NCBI GenBank assembly: GCA_001557505.1 | Contig: LSAX01000008.1 | Span: forward strand, 62,001 to 126,000 | Direction of reading: 5' to 3' | From: Reticulascus tulasneorum | Taxonomy: Eukaryota; Ascomycota; Sordariomycetes; Glomerellales; Reticulascaceae | DNA: 64,000 bases | Shown: positions 23,434-36,200 of the stretch, in pieces | How the letters are laid out: each line of letters begins with the position of its first letter | Position numbering within the stretch: the stretch's first letter is position 1 | The notes under the pieces: generated by a model | The model's input: only the letters and a program-made list of their open reading frames with translations | Told to the model about the DNA's origin: nothing | Database searches by the model: none | Translations under genes and position numbers: made by a program

Positions 23434-25422
23434 ATGGTCAAACTACTGTCTCCCGCGTTCCCCCCCCGACGTCCTTTCAGCCTTTTCCGATACGCTCTTG
23501 CCGCTATTTTCTTGATATCCGTTTTCTTCTACCTCGATCGCCGACACCATGGCATTCCTTCATCCCGCCTCGGCGGCGGCGCGACCCCAGACGTACCGGG
23601 CGAGCAATCGCAAGAGCCGCCCTCCCGACAAACCCCGGCCGAGGCAGTCGAACCACCATCTAACAAGAAGCCGACGCCTCCATCGAGCGATGTCCATCCG
23701 ATCGACTATCTGATTCAGAATGCGCAAGATACCTTTGACGGGCTGATTGAGAAGGAAGCGGGCAGTTTGCAAGAAGCAGCAGAAGCATACAGGAAACGAA
23801 GAGGCAGGCACCCTCCTCCCGGCTTTAAGCAATGGTACGAGTTCGCGGCGGAGCGCAATGCCATTCTCGTGGAGGACTTCTTCGATCAAATATATCACGA
23901 TTTGAACCCTTTTTGGGGTATGGACCCCTCGAACATCCGTAACGAAGCAGTCGCGTACGAGATGGTTATCAATTTGCGCAACGGGCGAGCGAGTGCTAAA
24001 AGCGATTGGTTCTGGACCACGATATGGCTGGATTTGATTCGCACTATTGAACATCTGCTGCCTGACATGGACATCGCTCTCAACGCCATGGATGAACCCA
24101 GGATGGTGGTCCCGTGGGAGGATATGGAAGGCTATATGAAGAATGCTTCCCGCACTCGGACAATGACTAAACCAAAGGACGTTGTCAGAGTCTTCTCCGA
24201 ACTCCCCGCACCTCCGGGAGCGGGCGTGAGCATGCCCAAGGTCAAGAGCAAAGCTTGGGAAAAAACACGTACGTTGCAGATTCTCAAATCCTCCAATGAC
24301 ACGCAGAGTGCTTACCAAGCTGCAGAACCATACTGGCTTATAGCTCAACGAGGCTGCCCACCTGATAGCCCATCACGGACGGCTGACAACCTCAAGTCGT
24401 TCAAAGACTCGCCCCAGATAACTATGGAGATGGCTGCACCACATATGCACCAAGGTTTTGTCTCCAACTACACTCTCTCCGCCCAGTTCTGCCACCAGCC
24501 GGATCTCCAGGGTTTGAGCGGGATTTTCATCGAGCCACTCAGCGTATCGGCCACAAAGGTGCTCTTCCCGATGTTTGGAGGGTCGAAGCTGGCAGTCAAC
24601 AACGAGATCCTCCTTCCAGCGCCCATGTACTGGAACGGAGAGGAACGGTTTACGGGTGGCGGCGATCACGGCGCTCCGTGGGCCGAGAAAAAGAACGGAG
24701 TGGTGTGGCGAGGGGTCGCAACTGGCGGCCGGAATCGTGCCACAAACTGGAAAGGTTTCCAACGACACCGATTCGTCAGTATGAACAACGGAACCAAGAT
24801 CTCCCAAGCAGAAGGCTCGTCGGACACGCCAATCAACTTTGCTCTGCCTGACAAAATGTACAATCTGGCTGCGCGAACCGCGGGCCGGCTAGGTCTGTGG
24901 GTTAAAAGCTGGACCAATGTGGGGTTCGTAGATCTCATGTGCGAGCCGGTGATGAAGGATGGCCAATGCAACTACACGAGCCAGCACTTCGAGGTCTTGA
25001 AGGGCGTGAAAATGTCGGAGCAATTCGACTACAAGTACCTGCCCGATATCGATGGGAACAGTTTCTCAGGACGGTATCTTGGATTCCTGCAAAGCACCAG
25101 CCTTCCCATCAAGGCTACAATGTGGCGTGAGTGGCACGATAGCAGACTGGTAGCGTGGAAGCACTTTGTTCCGATGGACAGCCGGTTCGGGGACTACTAC
25201 GGAATCATGGAGTATTTCCTCGGATACGGAGAAGACGTCCCGGGACACGACGAGCAAGCCGAACGGATCGCCACAGACGGTAAAGCTTGGGCGGAGCGAG
25301 TGCTTCGCAAGGAAGACATGCAGATCTACACACTGCGATTGCTGCTGGAGTATGCAAGAGTGACAGACGACCAAAGAGAAAAGATGGGCTGGGTGGATGA
25401 TTTGCTCCCAGCCCAGGCCTGA
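23434..25422 (+). CDS. GT90 (CAP10-type) glycosyltransferase, type II membrane protein
   Basis: Single exon, 662 residues. The first ATG of the frame is at 23434. A signal anchor at about residues 19-36 follows a short basic N terminus, giving a type II protein with its catalytic part in the Golgi lumen. A Pro-rich stem follows. The C-terminal half carries the CAP10/GT90 pattern: VVWRGVATGGRNR at about residue 425, then YKYLPDIDGNSFSGRY at about residue 530 and DSRFGDYYGIMEYFLGY near residue 580. Family 90 includes cryptococcal Cap10/Cxt1 xylosyltransferases and animal POGLUT. The donor is probably a UDP-sugar; the acceptor in this fungus is unknown. Confidence 0.9.
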   Translation: MVKLLSPAFPPRRPFSLFRYALAAIFLISVFFYLDRRHHGIPSSRLGGGATPDVPGEQSQEPPSRQTPAEAVEPPSNKKPTPPSSDVHPIDYLIQNAQDTFDGLIEKEAGSLQEAAEAYRKRRGRHPPPGFKQWYEFAAERNAILVEDFFDQIYHDLNPFWGMDPSNIRNEAVAYEMVINLRNGRASAKSDWFWTTIWLDLIRTIEHLLPDMDIALNAMDEPRMVVPWEDMEGYMKNASRTRTMTKPKDVVRVFSELPAPPGAGVSMPKVKSKAWEKTRTLQILKSSNDTQSAYQAAEPYWLIAQRGCPPDSPSRTADNLKSFKDSPQITMEMAAPHMHQGFVSNYTLSAQFCHQPDLQGLSGIFIEPLSVSATKVLFPMFGGSKLAVNNEILLPAPMYWNGEERFTGGGDHGAPWAEKKNGVVWRGVATGGRNRATNWKGFQRHRFVSMNNGTKISQAEGSSDTPINFALPDKMYNLAARTAGRLGLWVKSWTNVGFVDLMCEPVMKDGQCNYTSQHFEVLKGVKMSEQFDYKYLPDIDGNSFSGRYLGFLQSTSLPIKATMWREWHDSRLVAWKHFVPMDSRFGDYYGIMEYFLGYGEDVPGHDEQAERIATDGKAWAERVLRKEDMQIYTLRLLLEYARVTDDQREKMGWVDDLLPAQA

Positions 25423-26923
25423 GGGGAGCATCGACGGACTTGTGTTATTAGATAGGAGACAGGGCCTACAGGCGCATCAAGAGACCCGGCATGGCGTTTG
25501 GAGTATTATTGCTAGAGTTTGGGGGCTGGAATATCAAGGCGATGCCAAAGCACTAGACGCGCAGCACAAGGAACATGTTTGCTTTACACTGCAACCGGTG
25601 TCGCGGCTGACGGGACGGAAGAATGAAAACGCCCTAAAAGGCAAGCTACCATGGTAGATTGGAGTACCTCTGTGACCGGACATGGTTACGTAATGTAAGA
25701 TGGTTTCGCAGATTTGACGCAACATGCATGCGTGCCTGTCCCGTGAGACAAAATACCCCCCCACCCGTCTCAATGTCACGGAAGGTGGGTAGACAGCTGT
25801 GCGTAAGACGTGACGGATCCTCGGCGATGCCGCCCTAAGCCGAAGTTGTCCAGCGCAAACTCGGGAACCAGAGCATCAGTTGACCGGGCTCGTTCCGTGG
25901 ACCTGTTGATTAGAGGCTAGGTTCTTTCCGGCTCTGGCTGCTTGGATGAGCCGGACCCTGCTCGCGTCACGGGCCCAAGCTGGGATTACGAGACCACAAG
26001 GTCCTCCAAGGCGTGTGTGGTGAATCCATTACCTAAATACGTGCCAGCTGTGACAGCTCGGTATGTCCAGTTGGCGGTTTGCGGCGGTAATCTCCAGCTT
26101 CCTCCTCACGACCCTGAGGACTCTTGTGGCTCTCGGCCTGGGCTTATTGTTCTACGGTATGAATGCAAGACGGGTTGATATCTACTCTTGTGGTCTGGCT
26201 CCCGAAGCATGGCGGCAGCAAAAAGCAGGTTTGATGGGCTTTGGAGTTGGCCGGCATTCTCGGGCAGTTCGTGCGGCCCAGATGTGAGGGACTTCTCTCG
26301 GGTATGCAGATTGCAGCATGCACGGAGCTGAGGCAGATGCTCCCAAACGAAAGGGCAAAACGCCCCGTACTCCCTTGAATTCCACATAGGCCGTCCTGCT
26401 CATCCTGCTAGTTAATTGCGTCAGGTAGTCATCACATCATCACCACCCGGGTCGAAAGCAATGGCGGGATGCACGGGAAGCCTGGAAACGTCGAGAGACA
26501 TAAGTAATAATTTTCTCGGCCCACATTTAAATCGTCAGCCTCCGTGCATGGCATGACCAGGGGGCACCCCACTTGCCCCACCCTGCACACTGCACACAGA
26601 CTCCAAGAGCCCCGCCATCCAATTCAAATTCCTTGAGAAGCCGATTCCACCCAGAATCGGAGGACCGAAAACAGGGTAGTGAAAGAGAGAGGGAATAAAA
26701 AACTACTATTAACGCTTGCCTCCTCAAAGCCATTATACGAAACAATCCGTACTGCTATTAGTTTCCTATTACTGTACAAGCTTCCCAAGGTCGCCCCTAC
26801 AAAGACATACCGAACCAAACAACTTCTTTCGTTTACAAGCCAGAACGTCTCCAACTCGAACACGGCGTCAGCATCTCAATACCTGACATTGCCCCCGGTT
26901 TGAACCACTACGCCACGGTCAAG
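25423..26923. other. Intergenic region of 1.5 kb upstream of arginase
   Basis: No supported gene on either strand. The right end (26690-26923) is A/T-rich and should be promoter and leader of the arginase gene. Confidence 0.5.
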
Positions 26924-28031
26924 ATGAATACCTCAATGATCCAATCGAAGTTTCTTTCCAACCCAGAGCATCTCGGCATCGTAGCTGTTGGGTTCTCTGG
27001 TGGACAGGTACGTTTGTGCCATCTGCACCCACTCCCTCCACGTATCCCGAGAAAAAAAAACCCATGTATTCTCCGGGATACATGTGCGTCTATTTTTTTT
27101 TCCTTTTGCTGACATCCACCTCTGCATATAGTGCAAACCCGGCGTCGATGCAGCCCCTTCAGCTTTGATAGAATCAGGCCTCCTGACCCAGCTTCGCGAT
27201 GAGCTTGGATACAAGCTGCACGGCGATGAAAAAGTTCACCTGTATACCGACCTCGTTCCTGCCGACGACCCACCGTTCCGCAACATGAAGAACCCGAAGG
27301 CCGTGTCAGCAGTGACTGCACGAATTGCCGACCAGGTATACGAACATGCCAGACAGGGTCGCCTGGTGCTAACGCTGGGCGGCGACCACAGCATCGCGAT
27401 CGGGACCATCGGAGGAACCGCCAAGGCTATTCGTGAGCGGTTCAAGGGACAAGAAATGGCAGTCATCTGGGTGGATGCTCATGCGGACATCAACACCCCC
27501 GAGACGAGCGGCAGTGGGAACATCCACGGAATGCCCGTCAGCTTCCTCACCGGCCTGACTAGGGAGAGCGAATCGGAGTACTTTGGCTGGCTCAAGGAGG
27601 ACAACCTGATCAGCGTCAAGAAGCTCGTCTATATCGGGCTGCGAGACGTGGATGCGGGCGAGAAGAAGATCTTGCGAGAAAACGGTATTCGTGCCTTTAG
27701 CATGTTCGACATCGACCGCTATGGCATTGGCCGAGTGATGGAGATGGCGCTTGGCCATATCGGCACAGACACTCCCATCCACCTGTCCTTCGACGTTGAT
27801 GCCCTGGACCCGCTTTGGGCTCCCTCAACAGGCACACCGGTGCGTGGTGGGTTGACACTGCGAGAAGGCGACTACATCTGCGAGTGCGTCCACGAGACGG
27901 GGAGCCTGGTGGCAGTTGACTTGGTTGAGGTGAACCCGCGGCTGGCGGATGACAAGGACGTTGGTGCCCACGAAACTGTCAGGGCCGGGTGCTCTTTGGT
28001 GAGGTGTGCGCTGGGAGAGTCCTTGCTATGA
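26924..28031 (+). CDS. CAR1: Arginase
   Basis: Two exons, 26924-27007 and 27132-28031, give 327 residues. The 124-base intron is phase 0 and restores GFSGGQCKPGVD. Arginase hydrolyses L-arginine to ornithine and urea with two Mn ions. The ligands are all present: His114 in GGDHS, Asp143, His145 and Asp147 in DAHAD, and Asp249 and Asp251 in SFDVDALDP. Length matches fungal arginases. There is no organelle signal, so it is cytosolic, feeding the catabolic arm of arginine metabolism. The intron is longer than most in this window and begins GTACGT. Confidence 0.96.
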
Positions 28032-29670
28032 GTATCCCGTGATGCAGCGGGAGATTCCATTTCAATCGAGGGGGTAGGTCTGCAAGGGAGAACAGCGTCT
28101 GTTTATCAGGAGCATACGAGAAAGGGTTACTGGAGACCAGACTGGAACCATGGTCGCAAAACTCATGACGGCCCGCCAAACATATTGAACATAAAAGACG
28201 AAGCCCAAACCCAGAGCAACACGTTTCGACATGGGGGCTTGATAGCTGGTCCGCATGATCAGGCGCTGCGCGAATCTTGTGGCGATCTCCTCCACACACT
28301 CGGGCAAGCGAAGCGGAAACAAGCTGTAAAGGTTGTCGGGCCGATGTAATTATTTTTGGATGCAAAGATAGAGATAATGATTGCATTTGTACCGTGTCAT
28401 CCACAGCCTGGGAGCTTGGGAGCCTGACTAGATTTTTCAAAAGGTATCGGTCTCGGGGAGGTGTTCCAACCCTCTTCACTAGTTATACCTTGATTGTTTA
28501 TTGCAGAGAGGTGGGGAGTTTATTAGCTAGGTGGCTTGCTCCCGTCGTCGGCCATTGAGACTCGGGATACTGCAAGGCCCACAACCCAGCACCACACTCC
28601 CATCCATGGCGCCCCCTCTAATTCACCCCTGCCCCCCCCCCGGCACCCCAGCCACTTCTGTTCCTACGTAGTTACCTGGGTATTAAATCCTGATCACAAT
28701 ATTGATCTCCCCCCAAGCATCTTGTTCCTGCTTTCATGTATGCTTTTCGCTGTCGCATCCTCTGTCTGGCGCCAGCAACTGAAGGTACTCGCCGATAACT
28801 GAGCTCTCGACTTCGGTGTGGGTTTGAGCAACATCATCCTCTGGCATCGCCTGCAATTTTCTCGAAGATCACCGAATCCCGGTCCTGCCTCGGCCCCCTG
28901 CTTCTAACTCGACTAGGTACTCTCCAGCGTCCAGGCATTTATACAACGCGCTGTGGACGCGTTACGATACTCTGCACGGGTCCGATCGTCCTTCAGAGCA
29001 ACGACTCTGCATCTCATCGCCGTACTTCTGCTTCGTCCGCTCTCCTGGCGCGTGCGATAAGTCTCAACTTGGTCGCTCTGCACACTCGCCCCACGATTAT
29101 TATCGTCTTGCGACACAACCAGCAGGTGGCGCCATTGGTGGGGTCGTCGTTCGGGCTACTACTCATCATCAGGGAAAAATACCTGTTTGATCGCAAGTCC
29201 GATTGGACTTCCAACCACACAACGTGGCAGAACAGCTCAGGACCAGTCGAAAGATAAAAGGCGCAAAGCAGCTCTGTCGATACTACCTGTTCCTGTTTCG
29301 CGCTGCATTTGGGAGCAGGATTGGGTTGCAACGACGATAGCTTCCACTCCCTTCTACTACGAAACCAGCCCAAATCAAACGCGCGATTTCGTTTCCCTGC
29401 CAGGGACTCGCCTGAACGAAGCACTCTTTTCACTTAAAGAGCCCTGCTATATCCCGAGTTATAAATCCTAGATACCGCTCCCGCGATTTCGACCACGAAC
29501 AATACCATCCTTCAAGCTGCAAAAGGCGCGAGAGCTGGGCCAGGCCAGGAAATTGTCGCAAAGGCCTCTCCATATTTCAACTGCAGACGCTCGTCGCAGA
29601 TAACGGCAATCTTCTTCGATATCGCTGTATCGTCTTTTCTTTCAATTGATACCAAATACGTTCGCTCCAA
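28032..29670. other. Intergenic region of 1.6 kb
   Basis: No supported gene. A C-run occurs near 28628-28640. The last few hundred bases are C/T-rich and likely promoter and leader of the next gene. Confidence 0.5.
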
Positions 29671-30351
29671 ATGGCTTCAACAACGACGAGCGGGTCGCAC
29701 GTGTACGAGCGGCGTGTGATCGAGCGGGTCCACAGGTATCAATGGCCGGGCATACAGCTGAACATATGGATCCTGGTAATGCTTGTCGCCGCCTGTCTGA
29801 TCATTGGCGTCTTCTCGAGTTTCATTCAAATCCAACAGCAGCTACTGTTGCCGATACCATGGTTTGTCCCGCCCGCTCCACGGCTATTCCTGCATAACCA
29901 CTAACGATATCAACAGGTACTTCCCGTATTACATCACCGTCGCCTCCCTCGTCGTTGCTTTCATCGCGCTCCTACTATGGCTCGTCTTCCAACGTCGACT
30001 CTTGCCGGCAATTGTCATGATAGGTGCATTCATGCTCTTTGTATTGTGGCTCGTCGGTCTGATCGTTGTGGCGATCGAGCTTTGGGGTCCTTCGGGCTCC
30101 GTGAGTGGCAATTGCAACCTTGCCGTCTTTAACCAGAACCCTACTGGGCAGAGCCTGAATACACTTGCGTGGCTTGAGCAGCGAAGTATTTGTGAGTCTC
30201 CTTTCTTGGTCATTACGGTACAGCTATAGTTCTAACCGCTCTCCCAATTGCAGGTCAAGCATGGCAAGCCGTGTTTGCGTTCGCCCTCGTTGGTGCCATC
30301 TTCCTTCTGTGGATCATGGTCATGGCCTATCAAGTATTTGTTCAATCATGA
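29671..30351 (+). CDS. MARVEL-like four-helix membrane protein
   Basis: Three exons, 29671-29861, 29917-30191 and 30254-30351, give 187 residues. Intron 1 has a CACTAACG branch point and intron 2 starts GTGAGT. Four hydrophobic segments are seen: about residues 30-55, 67-90, 96-120 and 160-180, with a short loop containing two Cys (SGNCN and RSIC) between the third and fourth. This size and topology match fungal MARVEL-domain proteins, thought to organise plasma-membrane domains, but there is no catalytic motif and the family call rests on layout. Expression and partners cannot be inferred. Confidence 0.75.
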
Positions 30352-31382
30352 GCAGCGCCTAGCAAGCAGCGACTTTGAGCTAGGTGGGACTAGCCAACAT
30401 ATGCATAGATGGATATTTCAGCATCTTCACGACGTCCCCGGAAGACTGGCGACAGCTACACTGCAGCTACTATGCCATTTTCTTTCAGACATCATTTTTG
30501 GGATTATTTTCTTCTACCCACAACTAAGGGGTTGATATGGTTGAAGCCGCAAACGGTGCATTGGAATGATGGGACGATCAGGGACGGGCTGTATGGAACT
30601 TGTCCTGGGAGCAAACATGGCGTTTGGAGAACTGGCTGTTTTGCATGTTTGCATACTGGGATGGCATCGACTTGGGCCCTTTTCTGCTCGAGGCCATTAT
30701 TGTATGATGAGCTATGGATAAAGATGACTCGGCCCACCATAGCTTTTCCCCGAGCATACTAGAGTTGGGTGTAGAAGCTAGATCGACGCTTCGGCAGCTG
30801 ATAATACGATCACGCACTTGTACCACATGTTGCAAACTTGATCTGCCGACGGCAAACAACAAAGCTTGCTGCTTCCTTGTTCCCCACCATGCTTGCCGTC
30901 CTTGCCAGCTGTATACCTTCTTTCACATGTCTTACATGTTGCACAAACAAAGACCTAGTCAAAGTGCGGAATTGATGTACGGTGACGAGGATGAGAGGAA
31001 ATAGTTGGCACTAGAGGACGCGAAGCATTCATGCATGCAGGGCCGTGGAGTTGGATCTGGGCCTTATCGGGCCTCAGGGGTCCAATCGGGGCCATGCGTC
31101 GCCCGAGAATGACGTCGGTCTAAGGCAAAGGGTACCCCTCGATCCCAGAAACCTTGGCAGGCATCCCACGCGACGCTTCCAGCAGCTAACGGATCAACGG
31201 ACGGAACTCAACCTGAAAGCGAAGTTCAAGTTCGAGCTAGATGGCATGGCATGGCACGTATATAAGTAGCAGGATCTGGAGGCTACCATTTCACCCCTTT
31301 CCTTTTCTTACATTCTTCTCTCTCACCATCTGAAAACTCTCACAACGCCTTACACTAAATATCCCACCAAACCAACATCATC
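30352..31382. other. Intergenic region of 1.0 kb
   Basis: No supported gene. The right end holds the promoter of the small gene at 31383, with a TATA box and a CCCCT stress-element-like word at about 31295. Confidence 0.5.
31259..31266 (+). promoter_or_regulatory. TATA box of the 71-residue gene
   Basis: TATATAAG about 117 bases upstream of the start codon, followed by a C/T-rich leader. A strong TATA box suits an inducible gene. Confidence 0.55.
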
Positions 31383-31723
31383 ATGAACAACTTCACCGGA
31401 TCCAGCAGCCAAAATCCCGCCCAGGGTACTGCCCAGACGGGAGAAAAGCAGGACTTCCTCGATAAGGGTATTGCTGCCTTTCTTTCAGTGACCGGAGTTT
31501 TCCCAAGCTAATATATCGTGAAGCATTCGACTTCGGCTCCAAGAAGGCCGGAAAGGACTTTGACCGTGGCACCGACGAGAAGATTACCGACGGCATTCGC
31601 GGTGCCTTCGAGAAGGCCACTGGGTAAGGCGATTCGCACGCACACCTGTGCTGTTCTACGTCGACAGAAGCTGACCGCATTTCCCCAAATAGGAAGAAAA
31701 CCAGCGACAAGGTATCCAACTAA
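31383..31723 (+). CDS. Small hydrophilic three-exon protein, function unknown
   Basis: Exons 31383-31467, 31524-31623 and 31693-31723 give 71 residues. Both introns (56 and 69 bases) have GT..AG ends, and phases match. Each exon is too short to stand out as an open frame alone. The protein starts MNNFTGSSSQNPAQG, is Lys/Asp/Gly-rich with no hydrophobic core, and contains FDFGSKKAGKDFDRGTDEKI and FEKATGKK. It resembles the short, LEA-like, probably disordered proteins found widely in Sordariomycetes, often stress- or conidiation-linked; that is recollection of a type and not a named match. The start context is ATCATCATGA, preceded by a TATA box. Confidence 0.8.
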
Positions 31724-31859
31724 AGTCGAATAATGACTTGAGATGCTGACCGACGGAAGACGGGTTGCGAACACGGCTGGGTATAGTCGTGGCCGGATCT
31801 GAACCTTATTATATAGTCTTCTAATAATACAACTGGTTGTTGACTTCAATACTTTCATC

Positions 31860-31886
31860 AGGGCTTGCCTAGGGCTTGCCTAGGGC
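31860..31886. repeat. Tandem 12-base repeat
   Basis: AGGGCTTGCCT repeats twice plus a partial third copy, just past the 3' end of the small gene. Confidence 0.6.
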
Positions 31887-33251
31887 TCTGTCTCAATGTC
31901 CGCTTGTGTGTAGATGAGGCGACGCAACAAGCTTTCGGTTCTTTTGGGGCCCTAATTGACCTCGATGTCTGGCCATCTTGGCTACCACGGCATTGACCAG
32001 GACCGAACAATCTTGCGATACTCTGGTGCAGTTCCCTTCGAAATCATGACTGAAATCGCTTTGCGTTTAACAAGCTGCGGTGACTTGCCCGACGGGGAGA
32101 ATTGATGATGCACAGGTCACACCGGCAGGGGTCTCTTTTGGGCCATCCATGTCGGCAGTACGGATTACAGGTTCAAGAGAGGTGTGTCCCTACATCGCAA
32201 GCGGGCCAGTCTGGAGGCGATAATTATTCTGTCTCCAGTTGGGCATTGTTCCTGAGCGTCCATTGTCTGGGTGCGGAGAGACATGTCTGTCCTACATCGC
32301 CCTGCGAGACATTTGCGCAACCAGACTCGTGAACTGGATAAACTCCAGACCTCTGCATCTACCTATCTGTACGTCCGTAGGCTGTCAAGGTTCAGCATCC
32401 ATCTTGCAAATCTCTACTAAGTTACCTATGTAGGTGTACCGATGTACGATCCTATTGTTACTGAGGATATGCATGTATGTATCTACGTACTATAAGGTAC
32501 ATACAGTTTACCTTCCTTCTACGAACACCAGGATTTTACGTTGTAATTATACAGTCCAGCCTCGAAGAAAAAAGGAATGGGACAGGGTTATGAAAGGGAA
32601 GGGGCATTATTTGGGCATGTCCTTGAGTACGCACGATTCCCCCCTATTGTTTGCGTTCGCTAGGCTCAACTCTGATAACGCAAGCCCCACCATTTCACAT
32701 GAAACCAGTAACATAGCTGAGCATTCGCCGTTAATTGTTAGACTGGGGGAATTTGAAGAGCCACCGACCGGGGCCTAGAGCGAGTGGGTGTTGTAAGCCC
32801 GCATATGCTAGAGAGAGAGGGGGCTGTCATAGCAACGGGCAGGGGTCTCACGGGTTTCCTTTGTCACAGCGGTGCAAAACCCACGCGGCGCGTTGGGGGG
32901 GGGGATGGATGGATGGATGGATGGATGGATGCGAAAATCCAGCAGGAGGAGCGCCCGGCCGCCATAAGTCAGTCACCCAGTAATTAAATGGTAGGGGACG
33001 GCTCCATTGGGACACGAGGGACCGAGCGCGTCATTTTGAGGTTGCAACCCGACAACACTGTTTCTCAGTCGCAATGGTAGACTAACACATAAGTTTATTA
33101 ACCTTGTCAGAAATAAATCCACAACCACACACCCCCGTCCATTATTGCCAACGACCGACCCTTCACTGGGAGAGACAGCAAACTCATCATCGTGGACCAG
33201 GTCAGTGTCTATCCGGATGCATTCTCCTCGCCTTTGCGATCCGCACCCACG
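31887..33251. other. Intergenic region upstream of apsB
   Basis: About 1.4 kb without a supported gene. It contains a GTACCTA-rich stretch near 32420-32500 and the GGAT microsatellite. The apsB frame is open from 33192, but the first ATG is at 33252. Confidence 0.5.
32895..32930. repeat. G-run plus (GGAT)7 microsatellite
   Basis: Ten G residues run into seven perfect GGAT units. Such tracts vary in length between strains. Confidence 0.85.
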
Positions 33252-36200
33252 ATGGACGAAGACGAGAACCAGCCCAAACAACAAAGTCCCCAGTCGCGCT
33301 CCCCCCAGCCCCACCGACTTGTTTCGCGACGGGTGCCCGGTAGCTTTGACGATGCTGAAATCTCGCCTTTGAAAGGCCAGTTCGATGAGTCCGATCCTGC
33401 GCGTGCAGAACCACAAACCACCGCTCTCGAAGCGCAAAACATTCCTTCTCTTCCCCCGCCAGCAGCCGCCGCCGCCGCGACCGCACCATCCGCATCAGAC
33501 AGCAGCATCGTGGACGGCGCGACCTTCGAAGACACCGCCCACGGCGACTCTTTTACCGAACAGGCCGTCAGGGCCCACCTCCAAGATATTGAGTCGAGCT
33601 TCGTATCTCGCCTGTCCCCTATTCCCACCATAACACAGAATGGTGTCGACGATACATACTTGTTCGACGGCGCGCCCAAACCAATATCGCCGTCACCGAC
33701 TCGACAACATGATGGTGGGTCGGATTCTCAAAGCCCTCTGGCAACCCACGACCGCTCCGCAGATTACGATTTCCCAGAACTGAGGCCCCAGGACTCAGTG
33801 TCTGCCGATGTCAGCAACACCACCTCCTCTCTTGAGAACCTTTCCTCCTCTCCGACTGCCGCCGCCGCCGCTCGAACCGTTTCCCGGGCCATATCCATGA
33901 GCAGCCATGATGCCGCCAACCACGACCTACAAGACTTTGCCGACCGAAGCGAGAACCTAGAGGACGATGCGGAAGAGGGGTGGACTCCAGACCAGTCGCT
34001 CTCACGCGCCGAGTCCATGGACGGTGCCTCTTCCACCTTGCGGCACCAGACGTCGGACCAGAGCCTCCACAAGATTTCCGTTGATGCCGGGAGCACTCCG
34101 GGCCATGCGCTACGAGTTGGAAGGCGGCCCAAGTACTTGCGAAGCCGTGGTGCGAGCCAGAGATCTTCCGTTTCCTCCTTCATAACCAACCCCGAATCTC
34201 ACGATGACCTGGACAGCGATGTGACCGTTGGACTGGGCGCCGATTATGCCCTCCAATCTGGCGGTGCCGTGCCGTCGCTGCCCCGAAGCATCAGCAACAT
34301 CCTCTCTCGGTCGATAAGCATGGGCAGCATGGCATCCGGTATTGACGACCTACAGGACTCCGCACCTAACCACCTCGAAACATTGGAGGAAGACGAGGGT
34401 CGAATATACTCGAATCGCAGGGGCGGTGACGACGATGACCTGCTCAGGACACCCAAGCCTTCGAGAGAGAACTTGACCGCTCCTACGGATACAGTGATTG
34501 CTCGACACGTGAGGAATGTGCATGTGCCAGAGTCGCTTGCCAAGGAGTACAAGTCAAAGAGCGGGCTCGCAACGCCTCGAAAGCCGTCAGATCTTACAGC
34601 TACAGGGACCGGCCGCCCAGGAAGGAACCTGACACTGAAGGAACAAAGCAGTACTATTGAGAGGCTGTCCAAGGAAAATTTCGACCTGAAGCTTAAAGTT
34701 ATGTTCCTTAGCGACCGCCTTGATAAGCTTTCCGAGGAGGGTGTTAAGGAGATGATTTCGGAGAATGTGGAGCTCAAGACGAGCTTGGCCGTCGTTCAGC
34801 GAGACAATAAATCTCTTCGACGCAGGGTCAAGGAGCTGGAGAAGAAGCTCAAGGAAGACGAGGTCCGTCCTGGGACAGCGCGGAGCGGTACCTCTTCCAA
34901 CGACCAGACTGCCCAGTTCTCTGACCAGGACGCCCAGGAGCGAGAGGAGGAGCTCTTCTACCTCCGTGAGCGCATGGAGGAATACGTCGTTGAGATCGAG
35001 AGGCTTAGGAGCGAGAGCTTCGCGAAAGAGAACGAGAAACGAAAGCTCGCAGAAGTAGTCAAGTCCCTGGGCGAAAGGACAGGCGAAAACCTCGGGAGGC
35101 AAGACGAGGCAGATGTATGGAAAGATCTTCTTGAGCAGGAAACAGCCCGACGCGAGCAGGCAGACGATGACAACAGAAAACTTCGTGACGAGATGTTCAA
35201 GATGAAGCAAGAAGTGACCACCGGCGTCGGTGGATTGCATCATACAACAAACATCTACAACATTACGAAGAAGAATCGGCAGACATCTCCCAGCCGACCG
35301 GTCTCTGTGGTCTCGGGTGATAATGATTCTGGCAATGGAGGTTACAGTGCTGCCAGCACTCTCGTCGAGGACCTGCGTCGTGAGAGCGAACAGCTTCGTC
35401 ACGAGAATGCTGAGCTACGACGAGAAGTCGGAGCCCAGACATCGATGCTGACCTCAAGAAATCGTGAGAAAGAACGGCTGTACCAAGAAATCGAAGATCT
35501 CAAAATGGCGCAGCGACGTGGGGGGCCAGCACCCTCCACGGTCGACAGCATCCTCGAGCGCTCAGCCTCCCGAGCTGGCGCACATCAGAGGTCGTTTTCC
35601 CGAGCCAGCGGCGCCAGGACAGCTATCACGGCGGCCGATGACCCTGAGCGTGAGGAGCTGGAAAACAAAACTGCCGAGCTACGTGACAAAATCAACGAGG
35701 TCAAGCTGCAGAACCAAGAGCTTCAACGGGAGCTCGAGACATGCATGGAAGATTTTGAGACTGCGGTTGATGGCAAGCGGCAGGCAGAAGAGATGGTAGT
35801 CGTTCTGCAAGAAGATCTCGAGGCTGCCATGAACGACCTGGTGGCATTGCAAGCCGAAAGGGACGAGGCGCTCAGAGAGCAGGCGGATATGGAGGCCGAG
35901 TTTGAAGCTCTTAGAAAGGAAGCTCAGGAAGAGATCGATGCCTTGGAGTCGGAAGGAGACCAAAGAAGTGATGAAATGCAGCGGTTGCAGCTTGAGCTGA
36001 ACGATCGTTCCGAGAACTTCGACGCCTTACAAGAAGAGATGCGAAAAATGAGCGAGGCATTGATCAGGCTGGAGGACGAGCAAGATAGAAAGATTCGGAG
36101 AATCCAGCAGCTGGAGCAGGACCTTGGCGATGCCAACAAGGAGCTTGAGGAACTCGAGACCAAGCTACTCGAGGCAAACGACAAGGCAAACCGCCTCAGC

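Noticed and set aside
23560..24348. 262-codon minus-strand open frame
   Set aside because: Antisense to the GT90 gene with no start context or domain.
34587..35402. 271-codon minus-strand open frame
   Set aside because: It lies wholly inside the apsB coiled-coil exon; Glu/Lys-rich sense codons read as Leu/Phe/Ser antisense codons and leave long empty frames.
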